Origin: Saprospiraceae bacterium
Lineage (GTDB): Bacteria > Bacteroidota > Bacteroidia > Chitinophagales > Saprospiraceae
Length of the DNA stretch: 47,918 bases
Direction: 5' to 3'
NCBI GenBank assembly: GCA_022841745.1
Contig: JALHQW010000037.1
Coordinates: 29,436-77,353, forward strand
Positions within the stretch are counted from its first letter, which is position 1. Every line of letters starts with the position of its first letter. A model generated the notes under the pieces. It searched no databases. It was not told the DNA's origin and was given only the letters and a program-made list of their open reading frames with translations. Below, piece by piece: positions 24,301 to 31,518 of the stretch. Position numbers and translations under genes: made by a program.

Positions 24301-24931
24301 TTATCTGGACATCGAGGAGACTGAGGATGACAGGGAATCCGAAGGTGCTACGGATTTCCCGGATGGTGGGGCCGAAGTTTTCGTTGCGATCGGGGATATT
24401 GTACTGGATGCCAATGAGTTGCGAGGGGTTGTCTTCATCTTGGGCGAGGAGTAGGTCGTTCTCCTCGTCGTCGGCGAGGGCAACGACCCGTACCTGTGGG
24501 CGGCGTTCGCTGACCTGTACTGCCGCATAGGTATAAGGGATTTTTTTGGGTAAAATGGCACTGACCTCGTCGGGCAGCGCTATGCCAAAGAGGCCCTCTA
24601 TGCTCTCTGCAATGGCTTTCAGGCCAAGGCCGTACACGCCCTTTGCCTCCTTTTCCGGCACGATGCCCCGCATTTTCTTTCGGAAAAGATGCACCCAATA
24701 CTGTGTCTGCTTTTCCACTTGGTGGCGGTGGCAGGCATAGGCAATCCGGGCAAACAGCGTGGTAAACTGGATTCCTTCGGCCTTGGTGGCTTCAATAAAA
24801 AGCAGCTCCAGAAGACGGGCCAAAGCATCTGCCTTGGCAGCAGGTGCCCAGTCGGGGTTGGCGTCCACCTTTGTCAGTTCAAGGTAAAACAAGCGGGCCA
24901 GTTCCGTTGATTTGTGGTCAGTGTTGTTCAA
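21380..24931 (-). CDS. Dna2-like PD-(D/E)XK nuclease-SF1 helicase with in-frame heptamer insertions
   Basis: About 1183 residues. No ATG lies near the 5' end; I choose TTG at 24931 (reading MNNTDHKSTELARLFYL) because a promoter element lies at 24987-24980; the frame is open to a TTG at 25003. N-terminal half (to ~330) unassigned. Around residue 400 a Cas4/RecB-like nuclease core: GRLDVFYKKE then IIELKSGQ. C-terminal half: SF1 helicase with Walker A LLWGPPGTGKTSQ (~765), Walker B RVAIDEASQ, GDHKQLP (motif III), ITPYRAQI and a final VALTRARERVVVLG. This is the Dna2/NAM7 arrangement; likely DNA repair or defence. Odd: four runs of degenerate heptamers are read in frame (see findings). Single gene, convergent with the symporter. 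Confidence 0.85.
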   Translation of the reverse strand: MNNTDHKSTELARLFYLELTKVDANPDWAPAAKADALARLLELLFIEATKAEGIQFTTLFARIAYACHRHQVEKQTQYWVHLFRKKMRGIVPEKEAKGVYGLGLKAIAESIEGLFGIALPDEVSAILPKKIPYTYAAVQVSERRPQVRVVALADDEENDLLLAQDEDNPSQLIGIQYNIPDRNENFGPTIREIRSTFGFPVILSLLDVQIIENETSAEAAPQSAIRNQQSAIGAPQSLITNHQSLITVYRPKAIVVCPDYLLDVSTVANCYQGNSAEPVVYLLQKFLPVAQTKAMLLGNCANFFLDELMHNPEASFKETFPKVFRTSPLAFSLLADAEIREIHDQSQKHWVTLQAMVRTGMRKFDIEPKETYLEPSFYDEKHGLQGRLDVFYKKENRSAIIELKSGQAFMPNRHGIGASHYIQTLLYDLMVRSVFGKEVEPASYILYSGLEMNQLKYAPPIVAEQHEALQIRNRLVAIDRRLAAVGAENVSQVPLLERIARGRFPHLKGYLAESISRFEATYAAMNDLERRYFNAFTGLIAREHQLAKTGDQGSAASNGLAALWLDTPAEKEACFDLFKSLKIKENRAFEDEPIIVFEKTADTSLLANFRVGDIGVLYPVGSWQLAVGSQGLEATQTPRTTQTLQTQIFKVTLLEITPETITVRLRYRQFNTLIFKEFELWNLEHDLMDSGYNALYQGLFRWAGAEQRKRDLLLGTSAPKLPPNVVEVEFGTPNSKLETRNSQLTSEQEEILAKMLSAPDYFLLWGPPGTGKTSQVLRHFAKHIFENTDENLLLLAYTNRAVDEICEALDSLGNEVKSAYLRIGSRYSTGQQFENQLLAKKIEEVTTRKGLKEVLERHRIFVATLASLSNNLELLQLKKFRRVAIDEASQILEPGLVGLLPQFEQWVLIGDHKQLPAVVVQPPEASAVLDEKLHEIGLQNLRNSLFERLYRRCTEQGWHWAIGHLSHQGRMHEDIMRFPGEHFYEGKLRILPKEIPASQKQLAALSSQTIENQPDWLAKIEGRRIAFLDTPADRQSPSRKTNRHEAELLAQLVKFFQEGTPNPPQRGKQSAIRNPQSIGVITPYRAQIAQIQEVMQREGIDCSSITIDTVERYQGGARDIILISLCTNAASQMETLVSLSEEGVDRKLNVALTRARERVVVLGNEEILMKNTVYQSLIKFIKG
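21702..21728. repeat. GATTGCG heptamer run inside the helicase gene
   Basis: Three and a half tandem GATTGCG units, encoding GKQSAIRNPQS directly before the helicase segment IGVITPYRAQI. Confidence 0.9.
22705..22732. repeat. CGAGTTT heptamer run inside the helicase gene
   Basis: Three to four tandem CGAGTTT units, encoding NSKLETRNSQLTS just before the helicase Q-motif region. Confidence 0.9.
23045..23076. repeat. ACTGCCA heptamer run inside the helicase gene
   Basis: Four tandem ACTGCCA units, encoding SWQLAVGSQ in the linker between nuclease and helicase domains; preceded at 22990-23040 by GGTTTGAG-type units (encoding TQTPRTTQTLQTQ). Confidence 0.9.
24191..24269. repeat. GTGATTA/GATTGCG heptamer run inside the helicase gene
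   Basis: Tandem degenerate heptamers GTGATTA, GTGATTG and GATTGCG, GATTGTT. On the coding strand they are read as SAIRNQQSAIG, APQSLITNHQSLIT. Similar runs in the same gene are at 21702-21728, 22705-22732 and 22990-23076. Confidence 0.9.
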
Positions 24932-24979
24932 TGTTGCGAAGCAAAGGATGGGTATGCGTTGGGTGCGTTTTAAAGAAGG

Positions 24980-25005
24980 CAAAAGTAGAAAGTAAAAAGG
25001 CAAAA
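24980..25005 (-). promoter_or_regulatory. candidate promoter of the helicase gene
   Basis: Minus-strand TTTTG (25005-25001) and TACTTTTG (24987-24980), the latter an exact TAnnTTTG; the spacer of 13 nt is shorter than usual. It supports a start codon downstream of 24975. Confidence 0.4.
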
Positions 25006-25087
25006 GTGGCAGGCTTCCGAAAATGAGCTAAAAACGGGAAAAGTGCAAAAAAAAAGTGCAAAAATTTTTAAAACAGAAAAAAGTCTG

Positions 25088-25095
25088 TAAATTTG
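25088..25095 (+). promoter_or_regulatory. -7 element of the ParS/RES operon
   Basis: TAAATTTG, an exact TAnnTTTG, 16 nt before the ATG at 25112. Upstream sequence is A-rich without a clear TTG. Confidence 0.5.
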
Positions 25096-25111
25096 GGACA
25101 AATAACCGAAA

Positions 25112-25591
25112 ATGAAAAAACAAAGCACAGAAAAGGCCGTTTCAAGAAAGCCCAGGGCCTATAAGCAACTAGCAAACGAAGCAAACAACGCAAACATGGT
25201 CAACGACATCGCCTACCAACCAGCCTACATTGTGAGCACAAGCCGCAGTGGGGTCAGCAGCCTTCGATTCTTTGGATTGGCAGATTTTACTGGGCTTACA
25301 CGGGAATGGCTCGCCACCGAATTTTTAGGGCTTTCGCTCAAAACTCTCCAACGTTATGTGCAAGAAGCCAAAACCCTTGCTCCACGGGAGGGGGAGGCTG
25401 TCTTGAAATTGGAAGCCCTTTATAAAAAAGGAATTGAAGTATTTGGAAACAGGGACGAGTTCAACGGTTGGCTGAAAGAACCTGCTTTTGGGCTTGGGGG
25501 GCAAGTACCCTTAGAGCTATTGAACATGTCAACGGGCATTGACCTCGTCATGGAGGAGCTTGTCCGCATTGAATATGGCGCAACCGCTTAA
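25112..25591 (+). CDS. ParS/Xre-MbcA-type antitoxin of a RES toxin-antitoxin pair
   Basis: 159 residues. N-terminus basic and unstructured (MKKQSTEKAVSRKPRAYKQ). Residues ~60-105 hold a helical Xre-like segment (FTGLTREWLATEFLGLSLKTLQRY) and the C-terminus is the DUF2384 toxin-binding domain: GIEVFGNRDEFNGWLKEPAFGLGG...PLELL, then GIDLVMEELVRIEYG. This is the classical organisation of ParS/MbcA antitoxins. It precedes a RES-domain gene and overlaps or abuts it, and probably autorepresses the operon. Confidence 0.88.
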   Translation: MKKQSTEKAVSRKPRAYKQLANEANNANMVNDIAYQPAYIVSTSRSGVSSLRFFGLADFTGLTREWLATEFLGLSLKTLQRYVQEAKTLAPREGEAVLKLEALYKKGIEVFGNRDEFNGWLKEPAFGLGGQVPLELLNMSTGIDLVMEELVRIEYGATA

Positions 25592-25601
25592 ATCCCTGCC
25601 C

Positions 25602-26054
25602 ATGCTGGTTTACCGCATTGTCTTGGAGAAATGGGCACAATCACTGACCGCCTCTGGTCAAGCAGCCCGTTGGAACAGCCCTGGGCGGTTTGTGCTCTAC
25701 ACAGCCGGGACGAGGGCGCTGGCTTGCCTCGAAAACGTGGTACACCGGAACAGCCGAGGCCTGAACCAGTTGTTCAGAACAATGGTGATTGAGGTGCCAG
25801 AAACACTTTTCATCGAAAAAATAGGGGAAATAGATTTGCCGGGAAGCTGGCACGATTTCAACAATTACCACCTCACACAGCAACTGGGCGACGCTTGGTT
25901 GGATGGAATGAGGAGTGCAATACTGGCCGTGCCCTCAGCCATAATCCCTGCTGAGCAGAATTTTTTGTTCAACGTGCAGCATCCTGATTTCAAAAAAATA
26001 GCATTGCTAAGGACGGAGGCGTTCGTCTTTGACCCTAGGATAAAAACACCTTGA
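25602..26054 (+). CDS. RES-domain toxin (NAD+-degrading or ADP-ribosylating family)
   Basis: 150 residues from ATG at 25602 (MLVYRIVLEKWAQSL); an ATG at 25575 would overlap the antitoxin gene by 17 nt. RES domain hallmarks: VYRI with Arg, RWNSPGRFVLYTAGTRALACLENVVH containing the conserved Arg, Tyr and Glu, and a late Ser/Asn segment (VPSAIIPAEQNFLFNVQHPDF). Known RES toxins (MbcT, Res of ParS/Res) consume NAD+ or modify a biosynthetic kinase, so growth arrest is expected. Convergent with ybeY, 6 nt apart. Confidence 0.88.
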   Translation: MLVYRIVLEKWAQSLTASGQAARWNSPGRFVLYTAGTRALACLENVVHRNSRGLNQLFRTMVIEVPETLFIEKIGEIDLPGSWHDFNNYHLTQQLGDAWLDGMRSAILAVPSAIIPAEQNFLFNVQHPDFKKIALLRTEAFVFDPRIKTP

Positions 26055-26059
26055 GGAAT

Positions 26060-26527
26060 TTATAACAATATAGGCGAAATCCTCATTGCACCATCCTCTT
26101 TGCTCCGCATCAGCTTCTTTTCAGCTTGGGTCTTGTCGCCATAGCCGCATAAATGGAGCACTCCATGCGCCATCACCCGTTTCAGTTCCTGCTCAAAGGA
26201 AACCTTGAAATCGGCGGCGTTGTCATTTACCCGGTCAATGCTGATAAAGATGTCTCCATGGATAGTGGGTGATTCGTCGTAGGGGAAGGTGATGATGTCG
26301 GTGAGGGTGTCGTGGTCGAGGTATTCGACGTTGAGGCGGTGGAGGTATTCGTCGGAGCAGAAAATAAAATTGAGCAAGTGGAGCATACAGCCCTCTTGCT
26401 CAATTATGTTTTGCAGCCATTCCATTGCCGCTTTTTCGTCCTTCAAGGCAAAATCAACGTCCTCAGCAGCAAATTCTATCGAAGGTTCATTTTCCTGAAA
26501 AGGAAGCGGGAAGGGCGGCTGCGACAT
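26060..26527 (-). CDS. ybeY: Endoribonuclease YbeY, rRNA maturation
   Basis: 155 residues. Metal-dependent RNase needed for 16S rRNA 3'-end maturation and ribosome quality control. Evidence: LNFIFCSDEYLHRLNVEYLDHDTLTDIITFPYDE, GDIFISIDRV and the zinc motif MAHGVLHLCGYGDKTQAEKKLMRSKED. The third ligand of the usual H-xxx-H-xxxxx-H motif is Asp here (GYGD), as I recall for other Bacteroidota YbeY. ATG start. A GATTGTT-type inverted repeat lies just upstream. Confidence 0.92.
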   Translation of the reverse strand: MSQPPFPLPFQENEPSIEFAAEDVDFALKDEKAAMEWLQNIIEQEGCMLHLLNFIFCSDEYLHRLNVEYLDHDTLTDIITFPYDESPTIHGDIFISIDRVNDNAADFKVSFEQELKRVMAHGVLHLCGYGDKTQAEKKLMRSKEDGAMRISPILL

Positions 26528-26544
26528 TTAAAGTTGGTGAAAAT

Positions 26545-26620
26545 GATTGTTCGATTGTTGTAATTGTTTGATTGTTGAACAATGCGCAATAACAATCAAA
26601 CAATTTAGCAATCAAGCAAT
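26545..26620. repeat. inverted repeat of GATTGTT-type octamers
   Basis: Arms (about 26546-26576 and 26591-26620) pair imperfectly and consist of GATTGTTC, GATTGTTG, AATTGTTT units. Same sequence family as 12481-12564. Lies between the RsbW-like gene and ybeY on the minus strand. Confidence 0.75.
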
Positions 26621-26622
26621 TA

Positions 26623-27009
26623 CTACAGCATAAACCGCATTTCAACAGTACTGCCGTTGTCGTAGAAACTAACATGGTCAGAAAGTTGACGCATGAGGAA
26701 GACGCCACGCCCGCCACATTCACAAAGGTGCTCTGCACGGGTTGGGTCAGGAAGGTTGTCATAGTCGAAACCCTGGCCTTCGTCCGAAACCCTCAAGGCG
26801 ATACAGTTCTTTTCTTTCCTTGACCTAACCTGTACCGTCTTGGTTTCCATTTCGCAATTGCCGTGGACGATGGCATTGGTAACTGCCTCTGTTAAGCTGA
26901 TGAGGATGTTACATTGCTTGCCTGGGTCTAAGTTGTACCGGTTGACTAATTTCTCAACAAAGGGCTCAACTGCTGAAACGCTTCCGGTTGTAGATAAAAG
27001 TTTTAACAT
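26623..27009 (-). CDS. RsbW-like anti-sigma factor / histidine-kinase-type ATPase
   Basis: 128 residues from ATG at 27009 (MLKLLSTTGSVSAVEPF); the frame is open to 27045. HATPase_c_2 fold: N-box LTEAVTNAIVHGN, G1 box VSDEGQGFDYDNLPDP, G2 box CGGRGVFLMRQLSDHV. Short single-domain kinases of this type act as anti-sigma or anti-anti-sigma switch kinases (RsbW/SpoIIAB). No sigma factor or STAS antagonist is adjacent. Probably transcribed from the promoter at 27182-27212. Confidence 0.85.
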   Translation of the reverse strand: MLKLLSTTGSVSAVEPFVEKLVNRYNLDPGKQCNILISLTEAVTNAIVHGNCEMETKTVQVRSRKEKNCIALRVSDEGQGFDYDNLPDPTRAEHLCECGGRGVFLMRQLSDHVSFYDNGSTVEMRFML

Positions 27010-27181
27010 GTGTATCCTGTATTGAAGAACGGTAGGGCTCCTCAAGTATGTTGTGAACGAATAATGGGTTTATGACAGTTCGTTTCGGATACGTTCTTGG
27101 ACTGGAATTCAGTAAGCGGGTGAGTTTTTTAGGGACTATCTTACTTTTTAGATGGGATAATTCTTAACTTCTTTCGAGGTA

Positions 27182-27212
27182 CAAAGGTAAGGGCAAACGT
27201 GGCGCTTGTCAA
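27182..27212 (-). promoter_or_regulatory. promoter of the RsbW-like gene
   Basis: Minus strand TTG (27212-27210), 20-nt spacer, TACCTTTG (27189-27182), a good fit to the Bacteroidota consensus. Leader about 165 nt. Confidence 0.6.
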
Positions 27213-27296
27213 GGGGCAGTCAGAAAAAAGTTGAAAACGCAGGCAACCTTTTCAAAAAATACTGCACATATAACTTTTTTGCGCCAAGGCCGATTC

Positions 27297-28013
27297 CTAC
27301 CAATCCTTACTTGACCGCCCCTTCTTCGCTTGTGCCTTTTTCAGCTTTTGCTGTACTTTTTGCTCTTCTTGGTCCATGATTTCGAGCAGTTCCTTAGCTT
27401 CTTGCTTGCTTAAATCTTGGGGTTGTTCCTTGCTGTTTGAGTTTTGGCTCTGCTTGTCATTTTGTTGCGGATCTTTTTGTTCTTCTTGGTTTTGTTGGTC
27501 TTGCTGTTGCTGGTCTTTTTGGTCTTTTTTATCCTTGTCGTCGCCCTTTTGGTTTTGCTGATCCTGTTGCTGAGGGGGAGGTGGTGGCAATCGGCGCATG
27601 GCGTTGGTGAGGTTGCGCTTGGTTTCAAGGTCGTTTGGGTTTTGGCGGAGGGCGTTCTTGTAGGCTTCCACACTTTCCTTGAACTGGCCTTTTTGGTAGT
27701 GGGCATTGCCGAGATTGTGGTAGGCACGGGCCTTCGTGGTGCGGTCTTTGGCGGCATCGGCGGCAGCTTGGTAATGCTTTACCGACTCATCAAAGCGCTC
27801 TTGGCGATAAGTCGAGTTACCGAGGTTATAGTTGCCCTTTGTGGAATTGTCCTTCTCCAGTGCTTTGCGGTAATTTGCCTCCGCATTGGCATAATTGCCC
27901 GACTTGTAAGATTTGTCAGCCTGTCGCAATTCTTTGTGTGCAGTCTGTGCATCCATTGCGACAGCACAAAAAACTAACAAAATCACCGTGTTTATCTTCA
28001 AAAACTGTTTCAT
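27297..28013 (-). CDS. BatC-like TPR protein with low-complexity tail
   Basis: 238 residues from ATG at 28013 (MKQFLKINTVILLVFCAVAM); an ATG at 28028 would add five residues. Signal peptide of about 22 residues, then three to four TPR units (YKSGNYANAEANYRKALEK; NLGNSTYRQERFDESVKHYQ; NLGNAHYQKGQFKESVEAYK), then a poly-Pro/Gln/Asp/Lys stretch and a basic helical end (QQKLKKAQAKKGRSSKDW). This is the layout of BatC proteins of the Bacteroidota bat (aerotolerance) cluster; no other bat gene is in view. Periplasmic. Confidence 0.8.
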   Translation of the reverse strand: MKQFLKINTVILLVFCAVAMDAQTAHKELRQADKSYKSGNYANAEANYRKALEKDNSTKGNYNLGNSTYRQERFDESVKHYQAAADAAKDRTTKARAYHNLGNAHYQKGQFKESVEAYKNALRQNPNDLETKRNLTNAMRRLPPPPPQQQDQQNQKGDDKDKKDQKDQQQQDQQNQEEQKDPQQNDKQSQNSNSKEQPQDLSKQEAKELLEIMDQEEQKVQQKLKKAQAKKGRSSKDW

Positions 28014-28041
28014 CGTCAAATATTTCATCGAATTGAAAACA

Positions 28042-28049
28042 CAAAAATA
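28042..28049 (-). promoter_or_regulatory. -7 element of the BatC-like gene
   Basis: Minus strand TATTTTTG, an exact TAnnTTTG, 28 nt before the ATG at 28013 (13 nt before the one at 28028). Confidence 0.5.
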
Positions 28050-28143
28050 CCTTCGTGGTGTTTTGTACGGGTAAAAATTTTCTGCCCCACTCCTCAAACT
28101 TATCAAACCAATCAAACTCATCAAACAACTCAATTCAGTCTTT

Positions 28144-30840
28144 GTGTCAAATACATCCTTTTCTTGGCTGCTAAAAATGGCCTGGCGTGACAGTCGCCGC
28201 AACCGTGGCCGCCTCCTGCTTTTCATTTCTTCCATTGTCATCGGCATAGCAGCTCTTGTGGCCATCAACTCCTTCAGCGAAAACCTCTTCAAGGACATAA
28301 ACAAAGAGGCAAAGACGCTCACTGGGGCCGACCTCATCATTCAGGGCGGCCAGCCCGCCACCGATTCTATCCAGCAGCTATTCGACCTGCTTGGCGAGGA
28401 GAAGCGGGCCGAGACCTGGAGCCTCGTCTCGATGGTTTATTTCCCCAAGAACGGCGGCACCCGTCTCTCGCAGGTGAGGGCAATGGAGGGTGGTTTCCCG
28501 TTTTATGGCAAACTTTCAACCGAACCCAAAGAAGCAGCCGTCAAGTTCAACGAGGCGGCGGCACCGCCATCGCCCGTGGAGGGGCAACCATTGCCTGTTG
28601 AAAAATCGCAGATTGCATTGGTGGAGAAGACTTTAATGCTCCAGTTCGACCTGAAAGTGGGCGACACCGTGCGGGTGGGCACAACGCCCTTCCTCATCGC
28701 CGGTCAACTGAACTCCGCACCGGGCCGGGCGGGCATTGCGGGCAGCATCGCCCCCGTCGTTTACATCCCAAAGCAGTACTTGCAGGAAACGGGCCTTGTG
28801 CAGCCGGGCAGCCTCGTCTGGTACCAATATTTTTTCAAGTTCAATGAAAAAACGAATATCAGCGACCTCGTGACCACCATTGTTGACCCCGCCCTCGACA
28901 AAAAGCCGTGGGAGTACGAGACCGTGGAAGCCCGCCGAGAGCAGTTGGGCGAGGCATTTGGCAATATGAGCACCTTCCTCAACCTCGTCGGCTTCATCGC
29001 CCTGCTGCTGGGTTGTATTGGCGTGGCGAGCAGCGTGCATATTTACATCAAGGACAAAATGCCCAGCATCGCCGTGCTGCGCTGCATCGGGGCGAGCGGC
29101 GGGCAGGCGTTCCGCATTTACCTGCTGCAAGTGGTGGCGCTGGGCCTGGCCGGGGGCATCCTCGGCGCACTGGTAGGGAGCGGGCTGCAAATACTGCTGC
29201 CGCAAGTGGTGGGCGATTTTTTGCCCATCGAAAACATCAGTGCGGACGTGAGCTGGCGGGCCATCCTGCTCGGCGTGGCCACGGGCTTCGGCATCACGGT
29301 GCTGTTCGCCATGCTGCCGCTGCTGGCCATCCGGCGGGTGTCGCCGCTACGTACCCTGCGGGCCAGCTACGAGGAGGACACCAACACCCGTGACCCTTGG
29401 CGATGGCTCGTTTATGCGCTCATTTTCCTTTTTATTTGTGGTTTTACGCTGGTGCAAACGGGTTGGTCGTTCAATGCACTGTTTTTCCCCTTGGGCGTCG
29501 GGGTGGCGTTCCTCGTGCTGGCGGGCGTGGCGAAGGCGCTCACTTGGGCCGTGCGACGCTTTTTCCCCACCAACTGGAGCTATATCTGGCGGCAGGGCAT
29601 CGCCAACCTTTACCGCCCCAACAACCAGACCCTTATCCTCATTGTGACCATCGGCCTCGGCACGGCGCTGATTTCCACGCTGTTTTTGACCCAAGACCTT
29701 TTGTTGAAACAGGTGGCCTACACGGGCAGCGGCGATGTGCCGAACATGATTGTCTTCGACATACAACCGCCCCAAAAAGAAGGCGTTGCAAAGCTCACTG
29801 CCGAAAGCGGGCTACCCGTGAAGCAGGTCGTGCCCATTGTCACCATGCGGCTGGAAAGCATTGATGGCATCACCAAGGCCATGAACGAGCGGGACACCAC
29901 TGGGAAATGGGAACGTGACCAATGGGAAAAGGAAAACGAGGGCAGGAGCAGGCGCCAACGCCGTGGCGACGATGACGACGATGGCCCCCGCCAGCCCGAA
30001 ACCGGCCCCCGCCGTGGCTGGGTCTATGAGCGGGAGTACCGCACCACTTACCGTGACTCGCTGATTGACACCGAGGAAATCACAGAGGGTGAATGGCATG
30101 GCACGGTAGGGCCAGACGGAATCATCTACGTCTCGCTGGCCGACAACGTGGCAAAGGGGATGCGGGCAAAAATCGGCTCGAAACTCTTGTTCAACGTGCA
30201 GGGCGCACTCGTGGAGACGGTCGTCGGGAGCATCCGCAAGGTGGACTTCCGAAGGGTGCAGACTAATTTTTTCATCGTGTTCCCAAAAGGCGTGCTGGAA
30301 GATGCGCCGCAATTCTATGTCGTGATTTCGAGGGTGGAGTCGGAGGCGCAGTCGGCGAAGTTCCAGCAAAAATTAGTGGAGCAGTTCCCGAACGTCTCCG
30401 TGGTTGACCTGACGCAGATTCTGAAATCGGTGAAAACAGTGCTCGACAAAGTCTCCTTTGTAATCCGTTTCATGGCGCTGTTCAGTATATTGACGGGCTT
30501 GGTGGTGCTGATTAGCTCTGTGGTTTTGAGCAAGTTCCAGCGCATACAGGAGAGCGTGCTGCTGCGCACACTGGGAGCGCACCGACGGCAAATCACCCGC
30601 ATCAACCTCGTGGAGTACTTCCTGCTGGGCACCCTCGCCACGCTGACGGGCATTGGCCTGTCCATCGTCGGCAGCTTTGCCTTGGCGAAGTTCGCCCTCG
30701 AAATCCCCTACGAGCCGAACCTCTGGCCTGCGCTCATCACTTTCGTGGCCATCACGGGCCTCACGGTGCTGATTGGCTTGCTGAACAGCCGGGAGGTGTT
30801 GAGGAAGCCGCCGCTGGAGGTGTTGCGGAAGGAAGTGTAG
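28144..30840 (+). CDS. Double-FtsX ABC transporter permease
   Basis: 898 residues starting at GTG (MSNTSFSWLLKMAWRDSRRNRGR). First membrane anchor LLLFISSIVIGIAALVAI, a large periplasmic MacB-like domain, FtsX domain 1 (~280-400, FLNLVGFIALLLGCIGVASSVHIY), further membrane segments, a second periplasmic part with an Arg/Asp-rich linker (RSRRQRRGDDDDDGPRQP), and FtsX domain 2 (~780-890, FMALFSILTGLVVLISSVVL). This is the YbbP-like arrangement of permeases for lipoprotein or hydrophobic-compound export. The partner ATPase is not adjacent. Divergent from the BatC-like gene. Ends with a heptamer run directly at the stop codon. Confidence 0.9.
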   Translation: MSNTSFSWLLKMAWRDSRRNRGRLLLFISSIVIGIAALVAINSFSENLFKDINKEAKTLTGADLIIQGGQPATDSIQQLFDLLGEEKRAETWSLVSMVYFPKNGGTRLSQVRAMEGGFPFYGKLSTEPKEAAVKFNEAAAPPSPVEGQPLPVEKSQIALVEKTLMLQFDLKVGDTVRVGTTPFLIAGQLNSAPGRAGIAGSIAPVVYIPKQYLQETGLVQPGSLVWYQYFFKFNEKTNISDLVTTIVDPALDKKPWEYETVEARREQLGEAFGNMSTFLNLVGFIALLLGCIGVASSVHIYIKDKMPSIAVLRCIGASGGQAFRIYLLQVVALGLAGGILGALVGSGLQILLPQVVGDFLPIENISADVSWRAILLGVATGFGITVLFAMLPLLAIRRVSPLRTLRASYEEDTNTRDPWRWLVYALIFLFICGFTLVQTGWSFNALFFPLGVGVAFLVLAGVAKALTWAVRRFFPTNWSYIWRQGIANLYRPNNQTLILIVTIGLGTALISTLFLTQDLLLKQVAYTGSGDVPNMIVFDIQPPQKEGVAKLTAESGLPVKQVVPIVTMRLESIDGITKAMNERDTTGKWERDQWEKENEGRSRRQRRGDDDDDGPRQPETGPRRGWVYEREYRTTYRDSLIDTEEITEGEWHGTVGPDGIIYVSLADNVAKGMRAKIGSKLLFNVQGALVETVVGSIRKVDFRRVQTNFFIVFPKGVLEDAPQFYVVISRVESEAQSAKFQQKLVEQFPNVSVVDLTQILKSVKTVLDKVSFVIRFMALFSILTGLVVLISSVVLSKFQRIQESVLLRTLGAHRRQITRINLVEYFLLGTLATLTGIGLSIVGSFALAKFALEIPYEPNLWPALITFVAITGLTVLIGLLNSREVLRKPPLEVLRKEV

Positions 30841-30877
30841 TGGATTTACGATTGCGGATTTACGATTTACGATTGGG
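30841..30877. repeat. GATTTAC/GATTGCG heptamer run
   Basis: Five tandem degenerate heptamers (GATTTAC, GATTGCG, GATTTAC, GATTTAC, GATTGGG) immediately after the TAG of the permease gene. No opposing arm is seen. Confidence 0.85.
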
Positions 30878-30896
30878 GGCGAAAATCAACGCCAAG

Positions 30897-30928
30897 TTTT
30901 GTTGTTAAATAAGCTATCCCTATTTTTG
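30897..30928 (+). promoter_or_regulatory. promoter 1 of the DUF4258/YgiT-type operon
   Basis: TTTTG (30897-30901), 19-nt spacer, TATTTTTG (30921-30928): full match to the Bacteroidota consensus. Leader about 65 nt. Confidence 0.7.
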
Positions 30929-30988
30929 TAAGCAAACGTTATGCTTATGTCCAAAACGCAACAAATACCCTGGATGACGAATTCCCCG

Positions 30989-30996
30989 TAACTTTG
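30989..30996 (+). promoter_or_regulatory. possible second promoter, leaderless
   Basis: TAACTTTG matches TAnnTTTG and lies 4 nt before the ATG at 31001, so a transcript from it would be almost leaderless. No TTG at -33. Confidence 0.35.
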
Positions 30997-31000
30997 ACCA

Positions 31001-31282
31001 ATGCGATGCGACCAGATTTTCTATTCAGAGCATGCCATTCAGCAAATGGCAAACAGAAAAATATCCACTGAGGAAGTGGAGGAGGTCGTTCAATTTGGGG
31101 AAGTTGTCAAGCATTATCCAAACGAAGAACCTTCTCCTTGTTGGCTAATGTTGGGGTTTCCGAACGGAATGCCACTGCATGTGGTATTTTCAAGGGACGT
31201 GGTGACTGATTTTTGCATCATTATCACGGCCTATCACCCTATCCCAACTGCTTGGCATTCAGATTTTAAAACTAAAAAATGA
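31001..31282 (+). CDS. DUF4258 protein, putative toxin of a toxin-antitoxin pair
   Basis: 93 residues. DUF4258 hallmarks: YSEHAIQQMANRKISTEEVEEVVQFGEVV (helix with HA..RM/R-type motif), then PCWLMLGFPNGMPLHVVFSRD and a final strand ITAYHP. The fold is of the RelE/BrnT-like kind, so an mRNA-targeting toxin is plausible. It overlaps the downstream zinc-finger gene by 4 nt (ATGA), with toxin first and antitoxin second as in mqsRA-like pairs. Confidence 0.8.
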   Translation: MRCDQIFYSEHAIQQMANRKISTEEVEEVVQFGEVVKHYPNEEPSPCWLMLGFPNGMPLHVVFSRDVVTDFCIIITAYHPIPTAWHSDFKTKK

Positions 31283-31518
31283 CAAGCATGAAATGTGCAA
31301 TTTGCAAGACAGGTGAGACCCAGCCAGGGAAAACGACGGTTACGCTCAACCGGGAGCAGACCGTTGTTGTAATTGAGGCTGTTGATGCTTTGGTATGCGA
31401 CAACTGTGGGCATTATTACCTCGATTCCGCTACTACCAAAAAGGTGATGGCTACGTTGGATGATGCCATTGCAAGGGGGACAAAACTGGAGATTTTGGCG
31501 ATGAGGGCGGCGGCGTGA
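31279..31518 (+). CDS. YgiT-type zinc finger protein, putative antitoxin
   Basis: 79 residues. Two CxxC pairs (KCAICK and VCDNCG) form the YgiT/MqsA N-terminal zinc ribbon, with the typical TLNREQTVVVIEAVDALVCDNCGHYYLD arrangement. The C-terminal helix TTKKVMATLDDAIARG resembles the family's link region. No HTH follows, so it is the short form. Overlap with the DUF4258 gene suggests it neutralises that protein. Confidence 0.85.
   Translation: MTSMKCAICKTGETQPGKTTVTLNREQTVVVIEAVDALVCDNCGHYYLDSATTKKVMATLDDAIARGTKLEILAMRAAA

Noticed and set aside
28014-28340. 109-residue N-terminal extension of the BatC-like protein
   Set aside because: It would run antisense to the start of the FtsX permease and precede a clean signal peptide.
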